Notes under the pieces: generated by a model
The model's input: only the letters and a program-made list of their open reading frames with translations
The model's database searches: none
Told to the model about the DNA's origin: nothing
Position numbers and translations under genes: made by a program
Part shown: one piece after another, positions 34,241 through 42,445 of the stretch
Numbering within the stretch: position 1 is the first letter of the stretch
Layout: each line of letters opens with the position of its first letter
Assembly: GCA_964572225.1 (NCBI GenBank)
Contig: CAZNFR010000002.1
Location: 15,783 to 79,782, forward strand
Reading direction: 5' to 3'
DNA: 64,000 bases
From: CAZNFR01 sp964572225
Lineage (GTDB): Bacteria > Bacteroidota > Bacteroidia > Bacteroidales > GCA-2748055

Positions 34241-34828
34241 TTACAGGGCCGTATATGCTTTAGCGGATTTTGCACCCAATTCAAAAGCATCTATGTTGCC
34301 CTGGGTAATATCCTCTCCTTTTTTCCCAAAAAGCTCCCGAATGCTTTGGTGAAATGAATCTCTCCCAATTTCCATATATATGGAGGCAGCTCCCAGGATG
34401 GCCATATTTGAGGCTTTTATACTCCCCACTTCTTTTGCAATTTGGTTGGCGTCGAGGAGGATGTGGTGATTAATCTTCTTAATTTCCTTTTTTATCTCAT
34501 CCTCGTCAGGATAATTTGGAATGTTCTTAAATGCAACTGTATTAGAGATCAGCCATCCATTCTCATTTAACCAGGGCAGATATCGAAGGGACTCCATAGG
34601 TTCGACTGACAGGATCAGGTCGCACTCGCCGGCAGGAATAAGATCGGAGAAGACAGGCTTGTCTGAAATTCTGAGATGGGATTGGACTGCCCCACCCCTC
34701 TGGCTCATGCCATGAACTTCGGCCTGTTTTACGTTAAAGCCTTCTTTAAGAGCAGCCATTCCAATGATTGCTGCTATGGAAAGAATTCCTTGTCCGCCTA
34801 CCCCTGCAAGTATTATGTCTTTTTTCAT
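34241..34828 (-). CDS. iorB: Indolepyruvate ferredoxin oxidoreductase, beta subunit
   Basis: 195 residues of the pyruvate:ferredoxin oxidoreductase gamma-type fold. IorB partners IorA in the oxidative decarboxylation of aryl 2-oxo acids (from Trp, Phe, Tyr) to acyl-CoA with reduction of ferredoxin. Seen: DIILAGVGGQGILSIAAIIG, VKQAEVHGMSQRGGAVQSHL, LIPAGECDLILSVEPMESLR, and ASNMAILGAASIYMEIG. Start ATG 34828 (MKKDIILAG) has AAGG just upstream; an in-frame TTG at 34849 is ignored. It lies 106 bases after iorA on the same strand. Confidence 0.93.
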   Translation of the reverse strand: MKKDIILAGVGGQGILSIAAIIGMAALKEGFNVKQAEVHGMSQRGGAVQSHLRISDKPVFSDLIPAGECDLILSVEPMESLRYLPWLNENGWLISNTVAFKNIPNYPDEDEIKKEIKKINHHILLDANQIAKEVGSIKASNMAILGAASIYMEIGRDSFHQSIRELFGKKGEDITQGNIDAFELGAKSAKAYTAL

Positions 34829-34934
34829 CCTTATAAAATTACTTTTCAATGGTTTGACGAAACCCTGTATTTTCTATGGCCTATGGGTTTCATGGAATAA
34901 CAATTATTGTTTAAACATTAAGCATTCGCCAGGC

Positions 34935-36545
34935 TTATGTCCCGACTGAGGTAAGTTTTTTTCTTCTGGCTGCAGTTTGAATACATTCCCTTTGGGCAAT
35001 GATCACGGAGACCCCCGGGTATTCCAGTTCCTGTTTAATAATCTTAACATTTGCATCGTGGTCCCTTTTTAGCGGACTAATGGTATGCAAATGTTCTCTT
35101 TCCACACCGAGTCCCAGGCAGATTGATTCAATTCTACCGGTAGCTGATGATTTTTGTCCACCGGTCATACCCGTCGTGGAATTATCGGAAATAATCACGG
35201 TGATGGGGGTACTTTCGTTTACTGCATCGAGCAGACCTGTCATGCCTGAATGCGTGAAAGTACTATCGCCGATTACTGCCACTGAGGGTAAAAGTCCGGC
35301 ATCGGCGGCACCTTTGGCCATGGTAATGGACGCCCCCATATCGACGCAACTATTAATGGAATCATACGGAGGCAGGGCTCCCAGGGTGTAGCAACCGATA
35401 TCGGAAAAAGTCCGCCCTTTGCTGTAATAAGCCAGGGCTTCGTTAAGGGCGAAATACATATCGGCATGACTGCATCCTTTGCAGAGAGCAGGGGGTCTGG
35501 ATTCTACCACATCCGGGACCTGAAAATGTGATTTTTTCAATATTCCGAGTGAGGAGGCAACCTTACCGGGGTCCAGTTCTCCGGAACGGGGCAGACTTCC
35601 ATCCATTCTTCCACTTATGGAAACCGGGTTTCCCGAACTAAAAAATCCACGCAAGTATTCCTCGACGAAGGGATATCCTTCTTCGATCACAAGAATTTCT
35701 TCAGAATTTGCAGCGAGAGTCTTTAATTTCTCTTCCGGGAGTGGGTACTGGGAAATTTTCAACAGATTATAGGGCATCTGAAGTTCATTTTCCACTTCCA
35801 TAAAATAGTTGTATGCCAATCCGCAGCAAATAATTCCGAGTTTTGCATCATTCAAACTCAGTTTGTTAAATGCGGAAGAAGAGGAATATTGTTCAAAATC
35901 ATTCTGGTTATCCAGAAGAATCTCATACTTTTTGCGTGCAATGGAGGGAAGCAGAATAAATTGTCTCAGATCCTGCGGAAGATTCAGGTCATTTTGTGAT
36001 GCCGGATGGCTTTTGACCTTAACAATGGCTCTTGAATGGGCCAGTCTGGTTGTGATTCTTAGCAACACCGGAACCCTGGATTTCTCCGATAGTTGAAAAC
36101 CGTATTCAACCATATCGTAGGCTTCCTGCTGGTTAGATGGCTCCAGCATCGGCACTCTGGCAAATTTTCCATAAAACCTTGAATCCTGCTCATTTTGAGA
36201 AGAATGCATGGAAGGATCATCGGCTACCGCAATGATCAATCCACCGTTTACCCCTGTCATTGCAGCATTGATAAAGGGATCGGCTGCCACATTAAGTCCG
36301 ACATGTTTCATACATGCCATGGCTCTTTTGCCTGCATACGACATGCCTAGTGCGGTTTCAAGGGCGGTCTTTTCATTGGAGGTCCATTCTGAATGCACGC
36401 CGGTATCTTTTGCCAGTTTTGAGGATTGAACATATTCCGTGATCTCGGTTGAGGGCGTGCCCGGATAAGCATAAATACCGGATAATCCGGCATCAATGGC
36501 GCCCTGAGCAATTGCTTCATCCCCGAGTAGAATCATCTTTTTCAT
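34935..36545 (-). CDS. iorA: Indolepyruvate ferredoxin oxidoreductase, alpha subunit (short, no ferredoxin domain)
   Basis: 536 residues. It has the pyrimidine-binding domain first (GDEAIAQGAIDAGLSGIYAY, PGTPSTEITEYV, NEKTALETALGMSYAGKRA, MKHVGLNVAADPFINAAMTG, ADDPSMHSSQNEQDSR) and the TPP-binding domain after (CKGCSHADMYFALNEAL, DIGCYTLGALPPYDSINSCV, VIGDSTFTHSGMTGLLDAVN, ISDNSTTGMTGGQKSSATG). The protein ends just after VSVIIAQRECIQTAARRKK. The two CxxCxxCxxxCP motifs at the C terminus of archaeal IorA are absent, so electrons must leave through another carrier. Start ATG 36545; the longer open frame upstream has no family resemblance. Confidence 0.92.
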   Translation of the reverse strand: MKKMILLGDEAIAQGAIDAGLSGIYAYPGTPSTEITEYVQSSKLAKDTGVHSEWTSNEKTALETALGMSYAGKRAMACMKHVGLNVAADPFINAAMTGVNGGLIIAVADDPSMHSSQNEQDSRFYGKFARVPMLEPSNQQEAYDMVEYGFQLSEKSRVPVLLRITTRLAHSRAIVKVKSHPASQNDLNLPQDLRQFILLPSIARKKYEILLDNQNDFEQYSSSSAFNKLSLNDAKLGIICCGLAYNYFMEVENELQMPYNLLKISQYPLPEEKLKTLAANSEEILVIEEGYPFVEEYLRGFFSSGNPVSISGRMDGSLPRSGELDPGKVASSLGILKKSHFQVPDVVESRPPALCKGCSHADMYFALNEALAYYSKGRTFSDIGCYTLGALPPYDSINSCVDMGASITMAKGAADAGLLPSVAVIGDSTFTHSGMTGLLDAVNESTPITVIISDNSTTGMTGGQKSSATGRIESICLGLGVEREHLHTISPLKRDHDANVKIIKQELEYPGVSVIIAQRECIQTAARRKKLTSVGT

Positions 36546-36645
36546 AAACTTTGTTAGTTTGTAATTCAATTTCCAACTAAAATGAAGGGCTAATTTAAGT
36601 AAATGACCAGGGTTGAACCATGATAAAAGCAACTCATTTCTATGT

Positions 36646-37056
36646 TTAAGAATAGACGGTAAGGATGAGTTTTCTGGATCCTCCGCTGTTCCTGAACTCA
36701 CAGAGGTAGATTCCCTGCCATGTTCCGAGGTTAAGACTATGTCGGGTAATCGGGACCGTAAGATTTTGCCCAAGCAATGAAGATTTGAGATGAGCAGGCA
36801 TATCATCGGATCCTTCCAGTGTATGGGTAAAAACCGGATCGTTTTCCGGGATCAGTTTATTCATGAATGATTCGAAATCGACTCTGACTGAGGGATCGGC
36901 ATTTTCGTTCAGCGTGATAGCTGCAGAAGTATGCTTCAGATGGATGTTCAGCAGTCCTTTTTCGGGAAGGTCCGGAAGGGCAGATTGTATCTCCGGGGTG
37001 ATAAGGTGATAGCCTCTTTTGTAAGGCTGAAGGTTTATTTGAGTTTGTATTACCAT
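36646..37056 (-). CDS. YjbQ (UPF0047) family protein
   Basis: 136 residues, full length for the family. Marks: GLLNIHLKHTSAAITLNENA, DPSVRVDFESFMNKLIPEN, THTLEGSDDMPAHLKSSLLG, and the ending LNLGTWQGIYLCEFRNSGG. Family members include proteins with weak thiamine-phosphate synthase activity; the native role is not settled. The His and Glu/Asp residues in LKHTS, HTLEGSDDMPAHLK form the likely metal site. It lies 100 bases upstream of iorA on the same strand. Start ATG 37056. Confidence 0.9.
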   Translation of the reverse strand: MVIQTQINLQPYKRGYHLITPEIQSALPDLPEKGLLNIHLKHTSAAITLNENADPSVRVDFESFMNKLIPENDPVFTHTLEGSDDMPAHLKSSLLGQNLTVPITRHSLNLGTWQGIYLCEFRNSGGSRKLILTVYS

Positions 37057-37206
37057 TGTACTTTACTATGGGTTAAATGCGAATACAAATTACAAAAATA
37101 CCGGCAAGGCAGGAAGAAAGCCAGTAATTCCTGTTAAAAAGCTTTAAAAAACCTGGCAAACATTGATGCTATCCATAGTGTTAATCCAATAACTGCATAT
37201 TTTTAT

Positions 37207-37214
37207 TAATTTTG
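37207..37214 (+). promoter_or_regulatory. Candidate -7 box for the receptor-associated gene pair
   Basis: TAATTTTG matches TAnnTTTG 25 nt before ATG 37240. No clear TTG is seen 19-21 nt upstream. Confidence 0.45.
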
Positions 37215-37239
37215 GAGTTTAACCTTGGAGCATTGAAGT

Positions 37240-37878
37240 ATGGGCAGGTTTGTTATTTTTTCGTTACTATTTTCCCTGATAATTACGTTTACTGCGGAAG
37301 CACAGGATGAAGATCCAAGACTGATTCAGTTCTCCGGTGTGATCAGGAACCTGAAATATGAAACTGTACCCGATGTACATATCATAAATATCAATTCAAA
37401 AACGGGGACTACCTCTAATCAAAGGGGAATGTTTTCTTTTATCGTCCACCCTTCAGACTCTATTCTTTTTCGGGCCGTAGGCTATAAAAACACCATGGTA
37501 GTGATCCCGGATAACCCCGAAAATTCGCATTATCCCAGAGATGTTTATCTTTTGAACGACACCATTAGGCTTGCCGAAGTGAAAATATTTCCCTGGAAAA
37601 GTTACGAGGAATTCAAGGTGGCTTTTCTGAATCTGGATTTACCTGACGATGATGAGCAGAGGGCTTATGATAATATAGCGCTGATCAAAGCTCAGCTTAA
37701 TATGGATTTTGAGCCCGATGCCCAGCTTGCTTACAAGAATGTAATGCGGCAGCACAATGAGAAACTTTATTACGCCGGCCAGTATCCCTCTATTTCGGTT
37801 TTGAATCCCTTCAACTGGGCTCGTTTTTTTGAGGCCCTTAAAAACGGGGATTTTAGAAATGATGAGGATGATGAATGA
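37240..37878 (+). CDS. Exported protein with carboxypeptidase-regulatory-like domain, upstream of a TonB receptor
   Basis: 212 residues with a signal peptide (VIFSLLFSLIITFTAEAQ). Residues about 28-110 look like a CarboxypepD_reg-type beta sandwich: FSGVIRNLKYETVPDVHIIN, TTSNQRGMFSFIVHPSDSIL, FRAVGYKN. The C-terminal half is helical and polar (FKVAFLNLDLPDDDEQRAYD, LNPFNWARFFEALK) and ends in an acidic tail. Not recognised as a named family, although similar proteins are common in Bacteroidota. It is 59 bases upstream of the TonB-dependent receptor and probably cotranscribed, so an accessory role at the receptor is a reasonable guess. Confidence 0.68.
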   Translation: MGRFVIFSLLFSLIITFTAEAQDEDPRLIQFSGVIRNLKYETVPDVHIININSKTGTTSNQRGMFSFIVHPSDSILFRAVGYKNTMVVIPDNPENSHYPRDVYLLNDTIRLAEVKIFPWKSYEEFKVAFLNLDLPDDDEQRAYDNIALIKAQLNMDFEPDAQLAYKNVMRQHNEKLYYAGQYPSISVLNPFNWARFFEALKNGDFRNDEDDE

Positions 37879-37937
37879 ATTCTTTGCTTTTTCAGTGCAA
37901 TTAATCCTCATTTTTTGAGTTAATTTGAAACGAAAAT

Positions 37938-40406
37938 ATGAGGAAAATAACCTGCATACTCATCCTATTTTTTGGCACTATTTTGCTGCTTCCTGAGTTA
38001 TCGGCTCAAACAGTGGTGAGGGGTAAGATTTCGGACAACGAAAATGAGCCGGTTTTTCTTGCCAATGTTGCAATTAAGGGCCGGAGTATCGGCACCATGA
38101 CCCGGGCCGATGGAATGTTTGAGTTAAGGATTCCGGAGGAAGGGGAATACGAGCTGGTGGTTTCTTGTGTGGGTTACAAGACCCGGACTATTGAAATTAA
38201 CACCCGGGATTCGGAATACCGGGAGATTTTGATCATACTTGAGCAGGATGTCAGGGAACTCACAGAGGTATCTGTAAGTTCCCGCAGGGAGAGGGCGACC
38301 ACATTCAATAGTATTGATGTGAGCTCACTCGACCTTCTACCGAATACAAGCGGATCAATTGAGTCCATCATCAAGACATTACCGGGAGTATCTTCGAACA
38401 ATGAGCTATCTTCTCAATACTCGGTTCGAGGTGGAAATTTTGATGAAAATCTCGTGTATGTCAATGACATTGAGATTTACCGTCCTTTTCTTGTCCGATC
38501 GGGTCAACAGGAAGGACTGAGTTTCATCAATTCCGATCTGATCTCTTCGATCCGGTTTTCGGCCGGGGGATTCGATACGCGGTATGGGGATAAAATGTCA
38601 TCTGTCCTGGATATTCGTTACCGGGAACCAGACCGGTTTGCAGGATCAGCATCCATTAGCCTACTTGGAGGAAGCGTACACCTGGAGGATGCCCTGTCGA
38701 ACGGGAAATTCAGCTATCTTGCGGGATTTCGGTATAAGACCACGGCCTATCTTCTCAACAGTCTGGAAACCGAGGGGGATTATGAGCCAAGGTTTACGGA
38801 TTTTCAGTCATTATTCACCTATCGACCCAGTGAAAAATTATCTTTTAGTCTTCTTGCCAATGTTTCCCTGAACCAGTTTAATTTTGTCCCTCAAACCCGG
38901 AAAACTGAATTTGGCACTGCCAGTCGCCCACTTAATCTTGTAATTTTTTACGAAGGGAATGAATCGGACCAGTTTGACACTTATCTGGGAGCCTTCACAA
39001 CCGAATACAAGCCCAGAAAAGATCTGAGTTTGAAATTTATTGCAACCACTTTTACAACGAGGGAAAGGGAAAATTTTGACATCCTGGGTCAATACCTTAT
39101 TAATGAGCTTGATAATACGCCAGGATCCGAGACCTACGGGGACAGTATTTTGAATATTGGGATTGGATCTTTTTTAAATCACGCCCGGAACCGTCTGGAC
39201 GCTTATGTTTTTTCTGCTTTTCATATTGGCAGACTGGATTTGGGTAACCATCAGGTAAGCTGGGGGGGCCGTTATGAAAATCAGCGCATATTTGACCGGC
39301 TCAGTGAATGGCAGGTGGTGGATTCCTCCGGATTTTCCCTTCCCTACAGCGACAGCGAAGTGAATCTGTGGGATGTAATTAAGGCCAAAAACAACGTGCT
39401 GAACGGACGCTTTTCCGGATTTTTCCAGGATACCTGGGGATTCAGGGGGCTCCGAAATGAGTATTATATAACCGCCGGAATCAGAGGTAGTTACCAGGAG
39501 TTAAATAAGCAATTTCTGGTAAGTCCCCGAGCCACAATCTCTTTAAAGCCTGAATGGGAAAGGGATATTATGTTTCATTTTTCGACCGGCATCTATTACC
39601 AACCCCCCTTTTTCAAGGAAATGCGTGATTATTCGGGTAATGTGAATAAAGAGTTGAAGGCTCAGCAATCCATACATTTTGTTTTAGGGGGTGATTACAT
39701 TTTCTCTGCCTGGGAAAGGCCTTTCAAATTTACAACGGAACTCTACTACAAATTTCTGGACAATCTGGTTCCCTATAAGGTTGACAATGTCAGGCTCCGT
39801 TATGCGGGAGATAATCTTGCCCGTGGGTATGCGACAGGAATTGATTTCAAGATTAACGGTGAATTTGTGAAAGGAGCAGAATCCTGGGCCAGTCTGTCCT
39901 TTCTCAGGACGCGGGAAAACATAGATGGGGATTTTTATATAATTGAAAATGAAGAGGGAAACCAGGAAAGGATTGAGCCAGGATTTTATCCACGACCTAC
40001 GGATCAGCTCATGACTTTCGGGCTTTTCTTTCAGGATTATCTGCCGAATAATCCGGATTATAAAGTCAGCCTGAATTTCCTTTATGGTTCCAGGCTGGCA
40101 TATGGGTCGCCCGACCGCGACCGTTATGACAATGTATACAGGCTTCCTGCTTATCGCAGGGTTGACATAGGGTTTTCAAAAGTACTAAAGAGGCAGGATT
40201 CGGTTTTAGGGGAGAACAATCCTTTTCGTCATTTTACCGACATATGGGTAAGTGCCGAAATTTTCAATCTCTTGGGTATAAATAACACCATATCTTATTT
40301 ATGGGTTAGGACTGTGGGAAGTCAGGCAGGGGTTCCAGGTCAGTTTGCTGTCCCTAATTACCTCACATCAAGAAGGTTCAATATTAAGCTTACGGCGAAA
40401 TTTTAG
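37938..40406 (+). CDS. TonB-dependent outer-membrane receptor with N-terminal carboxypeptidase-regulatory domain
   Basis: 822 residues. Signal peptide to LSAQ; CarboxypepD_reg domain (about 25-110: VRGKISDNENEPVFLANVAI, TRADGMFELRIPEEGEYELV); plug domain (about 115-225: NTSGSIESIIKTLPGVSSNN, SSQYSVRGGNFDENLVYVND, FDTRYGDKMSSVLDIRYRE); then a 22-strand-type barrel ending RRFNIKLTAKF with a C-terminal Phe. It imports a ligand across the outer membrane using TonB energy. There is no SusD gene beside it, so it is not a canonical glycan-uptake pair, and the ligand is unknown. Its stop lies 17 bases inside the convergent nitroreductase gene. Confidence 0.9.
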   Translation: MRKITCILILFFGTILLLPELSAQTVVRGKISDNENEPVFLANVAIKGRSIGTMTRADGMFELRIPEEGEYELVVSCVGYKTRTIEINTRDSEYREILIILEQDVRELTEVSVSSRRERATTFNSIDVSSLDLLPNTSGSIESIIKTLPGVSSNNELSSQYSVRGGNFDENLVYVNDIEIYRPFLVRSGQQEGLSFINSDLISSIRFSAGGFDTRYGDKMSSVLDIRYREPDRFAGSASISLLGGSVHLEDALSNGKFSYLAGFRYKTTAYLLNSLETEGDYEPRFTDFQSLFTYRPSEKLSFSLLANVSLNQFNFVPQTRKTEFGTASRPLNLVIFYEGNESDQFDTYLGAFTTEYKPRKDLSLKFIATTFTTRERENFDILGQYLINELDNTPGSETYGDSILNIGIGSFLNHARNRLDAYVFSAFHIGRLDLGNHQVSWGGRYENQRIFDRLSEWQVVDSSGFSLPYSDSEVNLWDVIKAKNNVLNGRFSGFFQDTWGFRGLRNEYYITAGIRGSYQELNKQFLVSPRATISLKPEWERDIMFHFSTGIYYQPPFFKEMRDYSGNVNKELKAQQSIHFVLGGDYIFSAWERPFKFTTELYYKFLDNLVPYKVDNVRLRYAGDNLARGYATGIDFKINGEFVKGAESWASLSFLRTRENIDGDFYIIENEEGNQERIEPGFYPRPTDQLMTFGLFFQDYLPNNPDYKVSLNFLYGSRLAYGSPDRDRYDNVYRLPAYRRVDIGFSKVLKRQDSVLGENNPFRHFTDIWVSAEIFNLLGINNTISYLWVRTVGSQAGVPGQFAVPNYLTSRRFNIKLTAKF

Positions 40407-40983
40407 ATGCCGGATTTCCGAAGGTACCCTGGAAAACAAATTCATTCAAATTTTTTCTTGAGCGTTTTTTTAATTCCCGTCTTTTGAGCTCTACAGGGAG
40501 GTGGTCTATTTCACCGTGGTATCCCAGAGCTATCATGGCTGCCGGTTTGAATTCTTCAGGGATTTTGAATACCTCAACGGCTTTTTCCGCATTGAAACCT
40601 GCCATGGGATGAAGGTAGAAGCCCATGGATGTTGCCTGGATCATCAGGTTTGCCGTAGCCATTCCCAGATCATGCATAGCATAGGCATTAGGTTTGTTAT
40701 TATAGTCTGATATTACCTGAGCAAGGGTAAGGATCAGAGCCGGGGCCTCCTTTGCCCAATAATTTCCATCATTAAGTAGATCTGCCAGTTTTTCAAATTC
40801 GGCCCCTTCATCCTTTAAAGCATAAATAAAACTCCAGGGTTGTGCATTCCGGCTTGAGGGTGCCCATCTTGCTGCATCAAAAAGCAGCTTCATATCTTTG
40901 TGGTCCGGCAAGTCTGGTGAGAAGGACACCACAGACCGTCTTTTGCTAATCAGGGGATGTATTGTTTTCACGTTCATTTCCAT
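40390..40983 (-). CDS. Nitroreductase family FMN oxidoreductase
   Basis: 197 residues of the nitroreductase fold, an FMN protein using NAD(P)H. Seen: ISKRRSVVSFSPD with the FMN-phosphate Arg, DAARWAPSSRNAQPWSF, NYWAKEAPALILTLAQVI, HDLGMATANLMIQATSMGFY and HPMAGFNAEKAVEVFKIPEE. The substrate is not defined by sequence. Start ATG 40983 (a second ATG two codons on is possible). Its 3' end overlaps the end of the TonB receptor gene by 17 bases in convergent orientation. Confidence 0.9.
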   Translation of the reverse strand: MEMNVKTIHPLISKRRSVVSFSPDLPDHKDMKLLFDAARWAPSSRNAQPWSFIYALKDEGAEFEKLADLLNDGNYWAKEAPALILTLAQVISDYNNKPNAYAMHDLGMATANLMIQATSMGFYLHPMAGFNAEKAVEVFKIPEEFKPAAMIALGYHGEIDHLPVELKRRELKKRSRKNLNEFVFQGTFGNPASKISP

Positions 40984-41097
40984 GATCTATATCTTTGAAA
41001 TAGTAACATTTCTGGTATTAAAATGTTCTTGAGTAAGGGGCTGGATAATCCCTTCAGGTGAATTTTGATTGGTAGTGGATAATTTTATCAAAAGCCC

Positions 41098-41127
41098 CTG
41101 TTTTTTCGAATCAATAAAGTATTTTTG
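41098..41127 (+). promoter_or_regulatory. Candidate promoter of the aminotransferase gene
   Basis: CTG at 41098-41100 (consensus TTG), 19 nt, then TATTTTTG at 41120-41127 (full TAnnTTTG match). The leader to ATG 41160 would be about 27 nt. Confidence 0.55.
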
Positions 41128-41159
41128 AATCTTATTGTTTAATCAAAAAAAATACCTTC

Positions 41160-42368
41160 ATGAATACACAGGATTATATCAGCAGAGAAGATAAATATGG
41201 TGCGCACAATTACCATCCCCTGCCGGTTGTACTTGACCGGGGAGAAGGGGTGTATGTATGGGATGTGGAAGGAAAAAAGTATTTCGATTTTTTATCCGCT
41301 TACTCTGCTGTAAATCAAGGACATTGTAATCCTAAAATCGTTAATGCCCTTTGTGAGCAGTCCAAAAAGCTGAATCTGACCTCGAGGGCATTTTACAACA
41401 GTGTCCTGGGTGAGTTTGAGGAATTTGTGACCCGGTATTTTGGTTATGACAAGGTATTACCGATGAATAGTGGTGCTGAAGGTGACGAAACGGCGTTAAA
41501 ATTATGTCGCAAATGGGCCTATGAAAAAAAGGGAATACCTGAAAATGAAGCGAAAATTGTGGTTTGCGAGGGTAATTTTCATGGACGGACGATCACCATT
41601 ATTTCCATGTCGACCGACCCTGATTCTTATAAGGGCTTTGGACCTTATACCCCCGGGTTTATCAAGATCCCCTACAACGACATACCGGCCCTGGAAAAAG
41701 CATTGGAAGATCCATTGGTAGCAGGCTTTCTGGTTGAACCCATACAGGGGGAAGCCGGCGTATATGTTCCGGAAGACGGCTATCTGAGTAAGGTTTATGA
41801 GCTATGCAAATCCAAAAATGTTCTGTTTATTGCCGATGAGGTTCAAACGGGTATTGCCCGGACAGGACGACTTCTTGCCTGTGATCATGAGGATGTCAGA
41901 CCCGACATCCTGATCCTGGGTAAGGCATTGTCGGGAGGAGTATATCCGGTTTCTGCTGTACTTGCGGATGATGAAATAATGCTTACCATCAAACCCGGGG
42001 AACATGGATCTACCTATGGAGGAAATCCCGTTGCTGCCAAGGTAGCCATTGCTGCCCTGGAAGTAATCAAGGAAGAAAATCTTGAAGAGAATGCCCGGAA
42101 TCTTGGGGAGATCTTCAGAGCGGAAATGAAATCCATTCATTCTCCCATGGTTGAGCTGGTCAGAGGTAAAGGTCTGCTGAATGCGATTGTAATCAAACCC
42201 AAGGATGGAAAAACCGCCTGGGATGTTTGTGTTGCCTTGAAGGATAACGGTCTCCTTGCAAAACCCACACATGAGCATATCATCAGATTTGCCCCTCCTT
42301 TGGTAATCACGGAAGAACAGTTAAGGGAAGCTATGGAGATCATCAAAAAGACCATTCTGTCTTTTTGA
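41160..42368 (+). CDS. rocD: Ornithine--oxo-acid aminotransferase-like class III PLP enzyme
   Basis: 402 residues. Class III aminotransferase most like ornithine delta-aminotransferase, which turns ornithine and 2-oxoglutarate into glutamate semialdehyde and glutamate. Seen: YISREDKYGAHNYHPLPVVL, YFDFLSAYSAVNQGHCNPKI, ALCEQSKKLNLTSRAFYNSV, GNFHGRTITIISMSTDP, VEPIQGEAGV, FIADEVQTGIARTGRL, and the PLP lysine in LGKALSGGVYPVSA. The motif usually written MNTGAEAVETA reads MNSGAEGDETA here. Arginine/ornithine breakdown would feed glutamate and proline. It stands just before the M13 peptidase gene, 77 bases apart. Confidence 0.88.
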   Translation: MNTQDYISREDKYGAHNYHPLPVVLDRGEGVYVWDVEGKKYFDFLSAYSAVNQGHCNPKIVNALCEQSKKLNLTSRAFYNSVLGEFEEFVTRYFGYDKVLPMNSGAEGDETALKLCRKWAYEKKGIPENEAKIVVCEGNFHGRTITIISMSTDPDSYKGFGPYTPGFIKIPYNDIPALEKALEDPLVAGFLVEPIQGEAGVYVPEDGYLSKVYELCKSKNVLFIADEVQTGIARTGRLLACDHEDVRPDILILGKALSGGVYPVSAVLADDEIMLTIKPGEHGSTYGGNPVAAKVAIAALEVIKEENLEENARNLGEIFRAEMKSIHSPMVELVRGKGLLNAIVIKPKDGKTAWDVCVALKDNGLLAKPTHEHIIRFAPPLVITEEQLREAMEIIKKTILSF

Positions 42369-42445
42369 TCCCAAAAACCTGCGATTCTTTATTTTGTTGA
42401 AGTAAAAAAATACGTAGTTTTAAGACTTCAATAAACGGAATAATT

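Noticed and set aside
36546..36806. N-terminal extension of iorA upstream of ATG 36545
   Set aside because: The extra 87 residues look unlike IorA and would overlap the YjbQ gene.
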